DNA of 64,000 nt. Origin: Ricinus communis (Eukaryota; Streptophyta; Magnoliopsida; Malpighiales; Euphorbiaceae). Position numbers and translations under genes: made by a program. Position 1 is the first letter of the stretch. Each line of letters opens with the position of its first letter. The stretch spans positions 9,846,001 through 9,910,000 of the forward strand of contig NC_063259.1 of the NCBI RefSeq assembly GCF_019578655.1, read 5' to 3'. A model generated the notes under the pieces. The model had not been told where the DNA came from. It searched no databases and saw nothing but the letters and a program-made list of their open reading frames with translations. Below are positions 53,866 to 64,000 of the stretch, one piece after another.

Positions 53866-55057
53866 CGTAAAACGTGTATATTTATGGATTTTAGAAAACA
53901 ATCCCATAATAGTACTAATAATTTAATATGGGAAAACGATCCCGTAAAAGTAATATATCAAAACAACTCCATAATAGTGCTAATAATTTAATATGAGAAA
54001 ATGACCTCGTAAAAGTGGTATATTTATCGATATAAGAAAATAATCCCGTAACACGTATATATTTATGAATCTGAGAAAACAACTCCGTAAAAGTAATGTA
54101 ATTGCAAGTATGAGAAAATAGCCTCGTAGAAGGGGTAAATATTTTAATATGAGAAAAAAATCCCGTAACACGGGGATATATATCAATCGGAGAAAATAAC
54201 CTCGTAGTTTTGGTATATTTATGAGTATGAGAAAACAACCCCTTAAATGTGTTAATTTTATAATATGAGAAAACAACCCCGTAAAAGGGGTATATTTATC
54301 GATATAAGAAATTAACCCGGTAAAACGTGTAAATTTATGAATTTTACAAAATAACCCTATATTAGTGCTAATAATTTAATATGAGAAAACGATCCCGTAA
54401 AAGTGGTATATTTATCAATATAAGAAAATAACTCTGTAAAACGTGTATATTTATGAATATGAGAAAACAATCCTGTAAAAGTACTGTAATTGCGAGTTTA
54501 AGAAAATAGCCTCGTAAAAGGTATAAAGTTTTTAATATGAAAAAACAACCCTGTAAGAGGGGTATATTAATAAATATTAGAAAACAACCCCATACGGGGA
54601 TATTTATTAATCGGAGAAAATAACCCCGTAATTTTGGTATATTTGCGAGTATGGAAAAACAACCCCTTAAATGGGTTAATTTTAGAGTATGAGAATAAAA
54701 AGTGTAAATTTATGAATTTGACAAAATAACCCCACAATAGTGCTAATAATTTAATATGAGAAAATGACCCCGTAAAAGTGGTATATTTATCAATGTAAGA
54801 AAATAACCCCGTAAAAGTAGTATAATTGCGAGTCTGAGAAAACAGCCTCGTAGAAGGAGTAAATTTTTTAATATGAGAAAACAACCCCGTAATACGGGGA
54901 TATTCATCAATCGGAGAAAATAACCTCATAATTTTAGTATATTTGTGAGTATCAGAAAATAACCCCGTAAAATGTGTAAATTTATGAGTTTGACAAAATA
55001 ACCCCATAACAGTGCTAATAATTTAATATGAGAAAACGACCCCGTAAAAGTGATATA
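53866..55057. repeat. Satellite array block 8, right edge of the array
   Basis: Array resumes at the hAT target-site duplication and ends inside a monomer at CCCCGTAAAAGTGATATA. No 39-bp monomer is seen further right, so this is the edge of the satellite in this window. Confidence 0.94.
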
Positions 55058-55444
55058 GGGATCCCCTCTTTATAGTTCTTCTCTCAACACATAATTACTA
55101 TAGTTATCTCTTACTGTCTCAAACAAAATAAACAACTTAAAAGATAATTATCCATTAGTTATATCATAACTACTCAATTTCCACTTCTTGGGCCTTAATG
55201 AATTCGGCTAGGCCCGCGCTATTGATAGCCCACGTGTCTTATTTCCAAGCCTTTTACAGCCGTAGTCCATTTAAAACCCATTAGTGCATTTTTAGCTCAA
55301 ATTCTCCTCTTTGGTGGTTATTTTCTGAATTTAGACAAGAAAACTAAAGTGAGGTAAAAACACATATTTTCACCATATTATATATATAAATATACCATTA
55401 AAACTCTAAACTACCGTTAAATATCTACATTTAATTTGGACCGA
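55058..55444. mobile_element. Fragment of an LTR-retrotransposon-like repeat, copy 1
   Basis: Matches 63470-63855 in the same orientation: TTCTTGGGCCTTAATGAATT, GCCCATTAGTGCATTTT, CTCAAATTCTCCTCTTTGG and TTTAGACAAGAAAACTAAAG are shared. The left end is truncated against the satellite and the right end stops where the motif-rich transposon begins. No coding capacity. Confidence 0.75.
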
Positions 55445-55484
55445 ACATATACTAGTAATATTCTTATGATATTCTGTTTTTTAA

Positions 55485-56420
55485 TTGATTTTGTGATTAT
55501 TTTTTAGTTTTATCTGAATTTGTTGTTGTCTATGAAAAAGAATACTATTTATATAGTAAGAAGATACAATATATCAATATACTGTTAAAACAATTGAGGT
55601 TTAATTTCTTTTGATTTTTCTAAAATAAGATATCTAAAGTATGTTGTTTACATGTTGAAAATATACTAAATATTATGATATTATTAAAGTGATTGGAGTT
55701 TTTATTCTTACTTTTTTTTATATAATATTATACTTAAAGTATATTAAAGTCATTAGAGTTTTTATTTTTACTTTTTTTTATATAATATTATACTTAAAGT
55801 ATTCTCTTGAGATGCTTAGAAGATACTATTCACTATTATACTATTAAAATCATTAAAATAAATTTTTGTTGTAAAGTAGTATACTTAAAGTATACTGTTC
55901 ATTATGTGTCTTTTAGTTTTGTTCTTTTGTATAGAGTATATTAATAATAGGTTCATGATATACTTTTCATTTGTTTATATGTTTTTTGTATCATTTTTTC
56001 ATTATAATTTTAAATTGTTAGAAGATAAGTTTTGTTATTTTTATGTGGGATTTGTAATTCATTGATTTTGTGGTTGATTTTTTTTTAGTTTTCTCTGAAT
56101 TTTTGGTTGCCTATGGAAAAGATACTATTAATATACTAAAAAGATGTGATATATTAATATACTGTTAAAGCAATTAAATTTTATTTTATTTTGATTTTTC
56201 GAGAGCAGGATATCTAAAATATACTGTTCATATACTGCAAAAGATACTATGTTTTTGGATAGTATTAAAGTGTTTTAATTTTTTTTTTGCTTTTTATTTT
56301 TGTATAACATTATATCTAAAGTATACTATTTATTTATTTTTATTTCAGTTTTGTTGTTTGGTGTATAGTATACTAATGATATATTGTTGTCGTTTTTGTA
56401 TTTTGTTTATATGTTTTTCA
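55485..56420. repeat. Duplicated motif-rich leader of the VANDAL-like element
   Basis: A segment from about 55485 recurs from about 56062 (offset 577-590 bp), for example TTGATTTTGTG...TTTAGTTTT, GAATACTATT/GATACTATT and GATATCTAAA in the same order. The first copy also contains a perfect-length 60-bp tandem pair (55681-55740 and 55741-55800). Words such as AAGATACTATT, TTAATATACT and TAGTATACTAAT recur throughout. No coding frame is present. It lies immediately upstream of the coding remnants, where a promoter would be expected. Confidence 0.75.
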
Positions 56421-56589
56421 ATGTTTGTTTGTAATATACTAATAAGATATTAATAATATACTTTATGTTATTTTGTTGTAGAAGTGAGATTTCAAAACTA
56501 AACTAGAAGACTATTTTATGCTAAAGTTCAAGTTGTTTTGAAAAGAATATAATTAGTCACATTAAGTAAACTCTTTTAGAATCTTAGTT

Positions 56590-57310
56590 AGAATTCGTTA
56601 GGAAGACATGCTTTGGACATTTTTTTAGATATGAAGCAATTGAAGCTTCAGCCTCAACTTATTCATTTTCTGTTGTTGAGGGAGGTTAAATATGATAGAA
56701 ATGACGAGCTTTGAGTTTGCATCAATGGAGTTAGACTGGGACTTGTTTTTTCAAATTTGCTGTTGTTAGTGGATTGAAATGTGTTGGTGAGATTAAGAAA
56801 TTGAGGTTTGATAATTCTACTAATAGATTGTTAAGAAAATATTTTAAAGGAGTTAAGCAAATAAATAGATAATCTGTTAAAGAGTATTTTTTTAGCAAGA
56901 AATGGGAGAATAATGATTTTAATGCGGTAAAGATCGTTGTTTTATATTTTATTGAAATATTTTTGTTGGCTACACCAAATGTGAAAGCTGTTGAAATGCA
57001 TCACATTAATATTATTGATAGTAATGCTTTCAATGATTACTCTTGGGGAATAGACGCTTTTCATTTTCTATTTCATTCTTTGAGTCGGAAAAATAATTTT
57101 TTGAAGGAGAAGGATAATAGTTTCTATTATAGGATATATGGTTGTCCAATTTTTTTTCAAGTGTAGTTTTATGAGTATTGTAAATATTCTTCTGAAAATC
57201 TTGCTGTTGATGATGGAATTCAAGTACCATATATATTAAAATGGGAGACTTCTACATTTCCAACTTACAACTGCCTTGAGCAATCTTTTATTTTCTGCAT
57301 CTCTTGAGAC
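56590..57310 (+). pseudogene. DUF1985-domain remnant
   Basis: The plus strand reads, across frame changes, RKTCFGHF, LIHFLLLREVKYD, VVSGLKCVGE, NRLLRKYFKGVKQ, FFSKKWENND, AVKIVVLYFIEIFLLAT, YSWGIDAFHFLFHSL, YYRIYGCPIFFQV and QVPYILKWE. This is the order and wording of the plant DUF1985 domain as I know it. DUF1985 occurs in transposon-borne Ulp1 proteins and in the VANC proteins of VANDAL elements. Breaks: a T-run frameshift near 56625, a TGA near 56713, a frameshift near 56750, a stop near 56870 and a TAG near 57165 where Trp is usual. The longest intact piece is 67 codons (56963-57166). No product is expected. Confidence 0.8.
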
Positions 57311-57404
57311 GATAATTTTTTATTTTATTATAATATTGATTTTATTTTTATGCTTTTAATTATTTTGCTGTTTTATATTGTTTAGTAATTTTTTATTTAT
57401 TTTG

Positions 57405-58857
57405 TAGTTGTGTTTAAAAAATATTGTTGTTTCGAATAAGGAGAAAGAAAAATTAAACTTGAAAGGTCTTTTCAATAAAGAAAAAGAGAAGCTTGATTAG
57501 GCTACCGATGAGTTTAATGCTGCTGGTTCTCCTTCATATGCTAGACCTTCTACTTTAACATACTCTTTCATGGTTGAAGTCTTTAGACAATTGAAAATCT
57601 TATCAACTAATCAAGATAAGTTGGCGAGAGAATTTAATTCTCACCAAATTACTATGGAAGCAAAGATTTCAAAAATTTGCAACTCGTTATCTGATATTAA
57701 ATTGAAGTTTTAAGGTGGTTGTTATGGAGTTAATACTTGAAGCTTTGGTGGTACTTATTTTCAAGTAAATCAATTGCCTAAATAGAGATTTTAAATATAT
57801 TTCTTGTATACCTTTTATTATGTTTATTTTTTTGAGTTATTAATATATTAAAAGTGTATTTATAGTATACCTTTTATTTATATTTTTAAATTTATTATAT
57901 GTGAATTTTATATTCAGTTAGTGAATCTATATTAAGAATATATCTATAGTATACCAGTTTAATTATATTTGAATATTTTTTTTATATTCTAATTTTAATA
58001 TATACTTTTAGTATTCTAATTATGTTTGTCTTAATATTTTAGACTGGATGGACAGTTTGGAGATAAAAATGTAGGTGATTTTATTGATGCTGCTGGTGAT
58101 GGAAAGAATACAATGAAAAAAGAGAATGAGAATATTATTGTACTATGTCTTTTAATAATTTTATATTTTAATATTGCTATGTTTTGCTATTGTTCTAATA
58201 AATATTTTTTAATTTTTTTACTTTGATCATAAGGTTTGTGAAGCCAGAAGGTACTGGTGATGTAATGGCGATAGATGATGAAAATATTGATGAGGTATGT
58301 AGTAATGCTTTTTTTATATTAAAAGATACTTTTAAGATATTTATAATATACCTTTCATGTTTCTTTTTGTTTATATATAATTGACTTTTTGGTGGTAGTA
58401 CAAAGTTATCGTTTTTGTTTGCACTTCTTATGGAATATTTTTTTAAACATATTTTTAGAAAGTAGAAAGAAAACAAGATGATGTTGAGGATTTGAATTAA
58501 AATGATGATGATGATAATCATGAAGAGGCAAAAAAAGATGATGATGATGGTGATGAAGAAGCAGAAGATGATGGTAATGAAGATGAGAAAAAAGATGATG
58601 ATGATGATGATGATAATGATAATGATAATGAGGGAGATGAAAATAAGATGATGAAGGTGAAATGGATAAAGATGAAAAAAAGAGACATTCTGATGATGAT
58701 AATAAAATACCTAATAAATATAATATTGTCTTGAATGAAGGTAATTTTGGTGTTATAAATATTGAGAAGAGCAGTGATAGTGGTGATAAGGGAGATGGAA
58801 AGGAAGTTGGAGGGGAATGTGTTGTTAAATATACTGAAAAAATTTAGGTGGTGATAA
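57405..58857 (+). pseudogene. Linker region: charged helix and acidic (GAT)n tract
   Basis: At 57410-57715 the translation is Lys/Glu-rich (NKEKEKLNLKG, RQLKILSTNQDKLAREF), compatible with a helical linker; it has one in-frame TAG. At 58450-58660 a GAT/GAA microsatellite encodes a long Asp/Glu run interrupted by stops and a frameshift. A 61-codon Lys/Asp/Gly-rich frame follows at 58662-58847. Motif-bearing AT-rich spacers between these pieces look like introns (for example 57780-58040 and 58300-58455). Low-complexity acidic linkers between DUF1985 and Ulp1 domains are common in this gene class. Confidence 0.6.
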
Positions 58858-59389
58858 TGTTGATGATTACTCTTATTTTTATTCTTAGGTAAATTTTTTA
58901 TTAATTATTTTATATGTTTTGATTGATTTTTATTATATTTTTTATTTATTAATATATTGATATTTTATTTTATTTTAATTTTTCAGAGTGTTAGTCAAAA
59001 ATTTAATAGTCAAAATTCTGTAAAAGGAGGAACTTAGTCTAGCTCCTTCCTTTTTTGATAATATTGATTCTAAGATTCTTTCAGAAGTTGACAATGTTGT
59101 TAATGTTGTACTTTCAATAAAGTCAATAAAGATATTTTTTATAAAAAGATACTAAATATATATACAATATATTATTTTTTTCTCTTTATTAGTCTTTCAT
59201 ATGAAATGATACTATTATAATATTCTTAATTTACTTTTTTTTTCTTTTTATTAGTAATTCATATGAAACGATATTGTTATGATATCTTTAATATACTTTT
59301 ATTTATTTATTTGTAATTCATATGAAATAATAATGTTATGATATTTTTAAATTCTATTCATTTTATTCTTAATTTTATTTTATTTTTAT

Positions 59390-60778
59390 AGGCTGGTGGT
59401 TTTGAAGTTCTAAATATTCATTCTATTCAAACTATTACTTTTGTTCATCCAAAAAGAGATATTAGACCTACTTTTTATTGCAATTTCTCTTTTTAAATGA
59501 ATTTGGTTCATCTGGAGAAATTAAATTTTCTAAAGTTGGAAAAAAGTTGTAAAGGGATTATATTCTTTTTATAATAATATTGGAGAATGTCCAAGCTTTT
59601 TAGATCGAGAAAGTTTTAATGCTTGAATTAATGAAGAATTGAACAAGAGAAATAAGTAATACATCATTTTATGATTATATATTTTTTATTCTTTGAGTTT
59701 TTTTTTTGTGTTTATTCTAGTTTTTTATTTGTTGTAGGAATAAAGTTTATGTTTGATAAAATAATGTGACATGTCATGGTTTTGATTTTGGTTGTAGTGC
59801 TATTACTACAAAGATATAGTTTCATTAGTTGCTTAACTGGGATGAATTTCTTTCAAGATCTGTAATTTTTCTTATTTAGCTTTATTTTTTTTATTTTGTT
59901 GTACTATTTATTATTATTAGATAAAAATATACTAAAACGATCTTTGACAATATACTATTTCTTACTTTCTTTCTTATAATTAGTGGTTTTATATTTTTCA
60001 GCATACTAATGTGATACTCTATTATTTGAGGAAGAAGAGGAATACTCAGAACATATGCAACTTAATTTCACTACTATTGATGCTTTCTTTGATCATCACA
60101 TTTCTTTGTTGTACGATCTCCACAATAAAAAGAATGAATGTGCATTTGTTATTTCTGTGAAGCATGTGGTAGCTGGTTATATAAAAGGTTTTCTAATGTA
60201 CTGCAATACTCATTGAATAAAAGTTGACCATGTACTATTTCCTATCAATGTTAAAGTTGAGAGTCATTGGATTTTAGGATGATTAACTTTTAAGATAGGT
60301 GCATTTATTTGTATAATTTTAGAAGGTCCGGTCTTCATGACAAGAGAGCAGTTGCAGCAATTGAGCCATATTTTGTTTTGTTATCACAATTTTTTTTCAA
60401 TTCTAGGTTTTTTGATCTTCGAAACGATATTGATACTACTTTTGGTCCTTATGAAGGAAAATCTATAACTGATCCTTTCATTGTTTCTATGGTTGATAAC
60501 TTGCCTTGTCAAACTTCAAAATACGACTGTATATTAGTTTTATTATTTATTATTTTTCCATGATTTTGGTATTTTTATTTTTGCTTTTGCTGAGTATTTT
60601 ACATATGGTGTTAAAATATCTACTATGAGATTTAATATTGATGATTTTCGTAATCGGTATGCTATTGCTCTGTACAATTATATAAGGTTAAAAGAAGTTA
60701 ATGGAGCAGTTAGTGAGATAAAAGATTGTGGAAGATCTGAAGAAAGAAAAGATTTGAAGCCAAAGAAGAAAAAGTAGT
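59390..60778 (+). pseudogene. Ulp1/SENP (C48) cysteine protease remnant
   Basis: C48 proteases cleave SUMO from proteins using a His-Asp/Asn-Cys triad with an oxyanion Gln. Here the plus strand gives FEVLNIHSIQTITFVHPKR (59400), a pre-domain, then VDHVLFPINVKVESHWILG near 60230 (His of the triad), LYNFRRSGLHD near 60310 (Asn in the usual Asp position), AIEPYFVLLSQFF, DIDTTFGPYEG, MVDNLPCQTSKYDC near 60490-60530 (Gln and Cys), and GIFIFAFAEYFTYG to the C-terminal KPKKKK. Breaks: a stop after HWILG plus a frameshift, and a 37-bp insertion directly after the Asp-Cys that separates it from GIFIFAF. Upstream exons carry several stops. It is catalytically dead as it stands. Confidence 0.82.
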
Positions 60779-61549
60779 GAAAGATTAATGTTTCTAGCTT
60801 TACATATGTTTTAGTTTTTATGAATATTTCATTTATATGACACTTACCGTTGGAGGTATGGTTATTTTGGTTTTTAGCATATGATATTATTATGATATTG
60901 GATATTTACTTTTTGTTTTGTTCATTTTGCTATATAGTTCTTTATTCATTATCAAAAAAATTCTAAGATTTTAGAAATATATTTTTAGTATACTAGATTT
61001 TCTTTTGATTATAGTTATATATGTTATACGATAGTTTTAATATACTCATAACTTACTCTAAATATATTTTTTTCTCTGGTTAACTTGATATTTTATAAAA
61101 TGACAGATATTGATTCAGTTTTATTAGATTTAACAATATAAGGTGTCATTAATTTATTGATGTTATAAAATCGAATAAAGAAACAAAAAAAAGAAAGAAA
61201 GAAGTTCTCACTTGTTCATTATTCTAGATTATTATATATAATTAATGAGATATTATACCATTTCTGTTTTATTGAAGTTAATTATGTATTTTAAGCTACT
61301 TTTACAATACTAATAAGATATTTGTAATACATCTTTTTTTATATGCTTAAATTAATATTTTGTAAGTTGATAAACATTTATTCAAGTTTAATATATTTAG
61401 AGAAAGTATCATATGCATTTATTGATTATCAAAATTATAAAATTGAATAAGAAAGTTCCACCAATCCTCTTGTATTAGAGTTATATATATCATAAGATAC
61501 GATTAATATATTACTAAAAATGTTCTTATAGTATACTCATAAGATACTT
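60779..61549. other. Right non-coding end of the VANDAL-like element
   Basis: AT-rich, no frame. Contains TTTTAGTATACTAG, TTTAATATACTCAT, AATACTAATAAGATATTTG and TTATAGTATACTCATAAG, the same vocabulary as the left leader. It stops at GATACTT where an LTR fragment begins. Confidence 0.6.
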
Positions 61550-62571
61550 CGGCAGAATCTCCCCTAAACACGGACGTCTACCCCCCGTATAACGGGTCCA
61601 GGACCTGCTAGAAAACACTTCAAATATCTCAACAATTTATTTAACGGAGTCGGGCCACCAAAAATGCATTATTTTTTCTGACTCCGCCACACATCACAAA
61701 TAACAAATTGTGATTAAAAAATATTCACCGTGCCTCAGGCGGATGCACCTCCCGTCGTCATGGCCGACGCCGAGCTCCCTCTTCTTCTTCCTTTTTTTCT
61801 TCTTCTTCTTTCTTTCTTTTCCTTTCTCTTATCGCAAGTTAGTCCTCCAACTTTTCTTCTTCATCATTTAGTCCCTCAATTTTTTAATTACTAATAATTT
61901 CGCCCTGCAAAATCTCTATTTAACCCGTCAACTTCTCTTTAGCTTTTCAATTAAGCTCCTAAATAATTAATTTGGCCAAATTACAATTATTAAAAATAGA
62001 GAATGACTTATCTACCCTTTTTTAAAGGTGAAATTACCAAAATGCTCTTACCGATATATTTAAATACAAAAATACCAACCATGCAAATTTTTATTAAAAT
62101 CTCATATTAATAAAATTATACTTTTAGTCCTTATTTCAAAATTAATTGTCAAATTAATCCTAATACTTAACTAACTTAAATAATCAATTTGCTAACTATT
62201 TTTTAACTTAACACAACATCATTTGCTAATTAAAATTTATCATTCCCTAATAAATTATTTTATAAAAATATTATTTACTAATTCTTTCATAACTTCCAAA
62301 TATAGAATTTAATTCATATACTCATATGGGGAGAAAATTAAGTGACCAAAAAATATAATTTATTTCCTAAGGAATTTATTTAATTAATTTCTTTAAAAAT
62401 CCAATTAATTAGATATAGAAAAATAACTCCCTTATTTTATCTAGCATTGAAATTCTATTTTAAATCATCCCAATTAAATTAATTAAAAAAAGTAAGATTA
62501 ATTTAAATAAAAAATTTGTTATTAATTATTACTAATATTATTATTATTAAAAGAAAATTTCGGGTATTACA
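61550..62571 (-). mobile_element. Truncated LTR of a distant relative of the gypsy family
   Basis: Shares the boxes GGCAGAATCTCCCC, ACCCCCCGTATAACGGGTCC and CTGACTCCGCCACAC with the LTRs at 9690 and 26250, and ends CGGGTATTACA (TGTAATACCCG on the minus strand). The region between is diverged and the 3' part of the LTR (left side here) is missing, cut at the VANDAL-like element. Confidence 0.85.
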
Positions 62572-64000
62572 CTATATTTCTTATGTGTCTAAATTATTAC
62601 TCGCAAGTGTACGAACCGAATGGTAGTTCGGGCAAGCTCACCGCGAGGTTGATCTCACAAGGAACTATAGAGCATATATTATAAAGACCAACTATCACAC
62701 AAAATACTGAAAATAAATATAAACACTCTAAGCCAATATTTTGAGAATGATCTTTAGTTTAATAAAAGAAATTAAATAACTAAAAAATAATTATGCAAAT
62801 AGAATGATTAATATGAACTATATGATAAAATAGCATTTAGTCTAGCTTTTACTTAGTAACCCCATTAATTTTCTTAAGCCCTAATTTAAACAATGAGATG
62901 GTGATGTGCCTTTTTCTCTAAGTCACTCAAGCTAATGATGCAATTTAGGTTTCTTATACCAACATAGATTAAAGTAAAGATGATGTTTCTAATACTTTTA
63001 ACCTAAAGATTTTTCATAACACATATTACTACTAAATTGATATGATGGTCAACCAAGAATAATAGATGAAACTAATAAACATATGAAGGCAAATAAATCA
63101 TTCATTAAACTCAAAATAAATAAGGTTCATACATAAGTAAAAAGCCAAACTAAATACTTATGGGACTTAGCCTAACATACTTAATCCAACGATCATTATA
63201 ATTAAATAGAAAGACTTAAGATTCATAAAACAGAAAAATAAAACTCCTTCAAAGTTCAAAGGCTCTTCAAGGAATGAAGAAGATTGGTCCTCTTTCTCCA
63301 CGTCTTTGAAAAGCTTCTCTGATTCTTCAAAGAATGATGTAACACAAGCTAGCTAGATGTAGAAGATGATGAACTCTAAAAATTTCTACAGAGAATATTA
63401 GAAACCTTCTCTCGAGAGATTCTTAGTAGCCGAAGAACTCCCTATTTTAATTAACCTCTACTCCTTGTAGAGATTTCCTTTTTAGAGTTCTTTTCTCAAC
63501 ACACAACTCTTATAGTTGATCCCTTACTATCCTAAACAAACTAAACAACTCAAAAGATAATTATCCACTAATTACATAATAATTACTTAAACCCTCTTCT
63601 TGGGCCTTAATGAATTAAGCTAGGCCCAAACTATTAATAGCCCACGTATCTGATTCCCGAGCATTTAATAGTCGCAGTCCAATTAATGCCCATTAGTGCA
63701 TTTTAAGCTCAAATTCTCCTCTTTGGCGATTATTTCCTGAATTTAGACAAGAAAACTAAAGTGAGATAAAATACATCTTTACACCATATTATATATAGAA
63801 ATATATCATTAAAGCTCTAAAATACTCTTAAATATCTATATACAATTTAGATCAATCAAATACCCCCACACTTGAACTTTTACTTGTCCTTAAGTAAATA
63901 GTAACTTAAGAATCAATTATTACAAAAAATCAATAAAGCAATTCGTACTCAGCTCAAAAGTACTATTCAAAAGAATCTCACTAATGCAGAAATTATGTAA
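62572..64000. mobile_element. LTR-retrotransposon-like repeat, copy 2 (runs off edge)
   Basis: Non-coding. Contains TACTCGCAAGTGTACG and GTTGATCTCACAAGGAAC near 62610-62670 and CCCCCACACTTGAAC near 63863, words I associate with widespread plant LTR-retrotransposon non-coding regions. About 63470-63855 repeats 55058-55444. No LTR boundary, PBS or protein motif could be fixed, so the class is tentative. Confidence 0.5.

Larger units (their letters stand above)
55445..61549 (+). mobile_element. Decayed DUF1985 + Ulp1 transposon, VANDAL-like
   Basis: About 6.1 kb, very AT-rich, with plus-strand coding remnants in the order DUF1985-like domain, helical/acidic linker, C48 (Ulp1) protease. Genes with these domains are carried by plant Mutator-like elements, including Arabidopsis VANDALs. 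No long terminal inverted repeats are evident, and VANDALs likewise lack them. Non-coding parts hold about 29 TATACT/AGTATA sites by hand count, about 19 of them in the first kilobase and none in the DUF1985 exon region. No MuDR transposase (MULE domain) was found, so this may be a deletion derivative. Boundaries are inferred from where neighbouring repeats stop; no target-site duplication was recognised. Confidence 0.6.

Noticed and set aside
57030..57230. 66-codon minus-strand frame
   Set aside because: Shadow of the DUF1985 remnant on the plus strand, which has recognisable domain motifs.
58195..58521. 108-codon minus-strand frame opposite the acidic region
   Set aside because: It is antisense to the DUF1985/Ulp1 gene remnant and partly encoded by the GAT microsatellite; no domain.

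Overview
This looks like a gene-poor, repeat-dense plant nuclear window, probably a eudicot and probably pericentromeric or similar heterochromatin. The LTRs are of the plant gypsy type (start TGTAACACCC, end GGGTCGTGACA, tRNA-iMet-type primer-binding site). There are hAT transposons with 8-bp target-site duplications and a DUF1985/Ulp1 transposon relic. I cannot name the species. I see no intact host gene and no tRNA or rRNA gene.

The backbone is about 33 kb of one diverged satellite with a 38-39 bp monomer, in eight blocks: 1-3715, 5157-9689, 12618-15981, 23294-24838, 27735-28864, 30488-30584, 31300-48977 and 53866-55057. About ten monomer types follow one another in a set order to give higher-order units near 388 and 582 bp, with larger local duplications (257 bp, 505 bp, about 1.43 kb, several kb). 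Because 39 is a multiple of three, the minus strand stays open by chance and yields many spurious 13-residue-periodic reading frames.

The array is broken up by transposable elements. A hAT family is present as a non-autonomous copy (3716-5156, perfect 8-bp duplication), a half copy (30585-31299) and a 4.9-kb parent-like copy with a broken BED/hAT transposase (48978-53865). A gypsy family with unusually long LTRs of about 2.9 kb is present as a clean solo LTR (9690-12617), as a rearranged cluster at 15982-27734 and as a 5'-truncated LTR (28865-30487). The cluster contains a polypurine tract, a primer-binding site, an inverted LTR and a repeated 4.4-kb flank+LTR block; it looks like either a real rearrangement or two haplotypes joined by the assembler.

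The right end (55058-64000) leaves the satellite. It holds two copies of an LTR-retrotransposon-like non-coding repeat. Between them is a decayed element of about 6 kb that encodes a DUF1985-like domain, an acidic linker and a C48 (Ulp1/SENP) protease domain. Its non-coding parts are densely sprinkled with a TATACT/AGTATACT-type motif that is nearly absent from its coding parts. This resembles the layout of Arabidopsis VANDAL transposons, whose DUF1985-containing VANC proteins act as sequence-specific anti-silencing factors, and it is the most interesting lead in the window.
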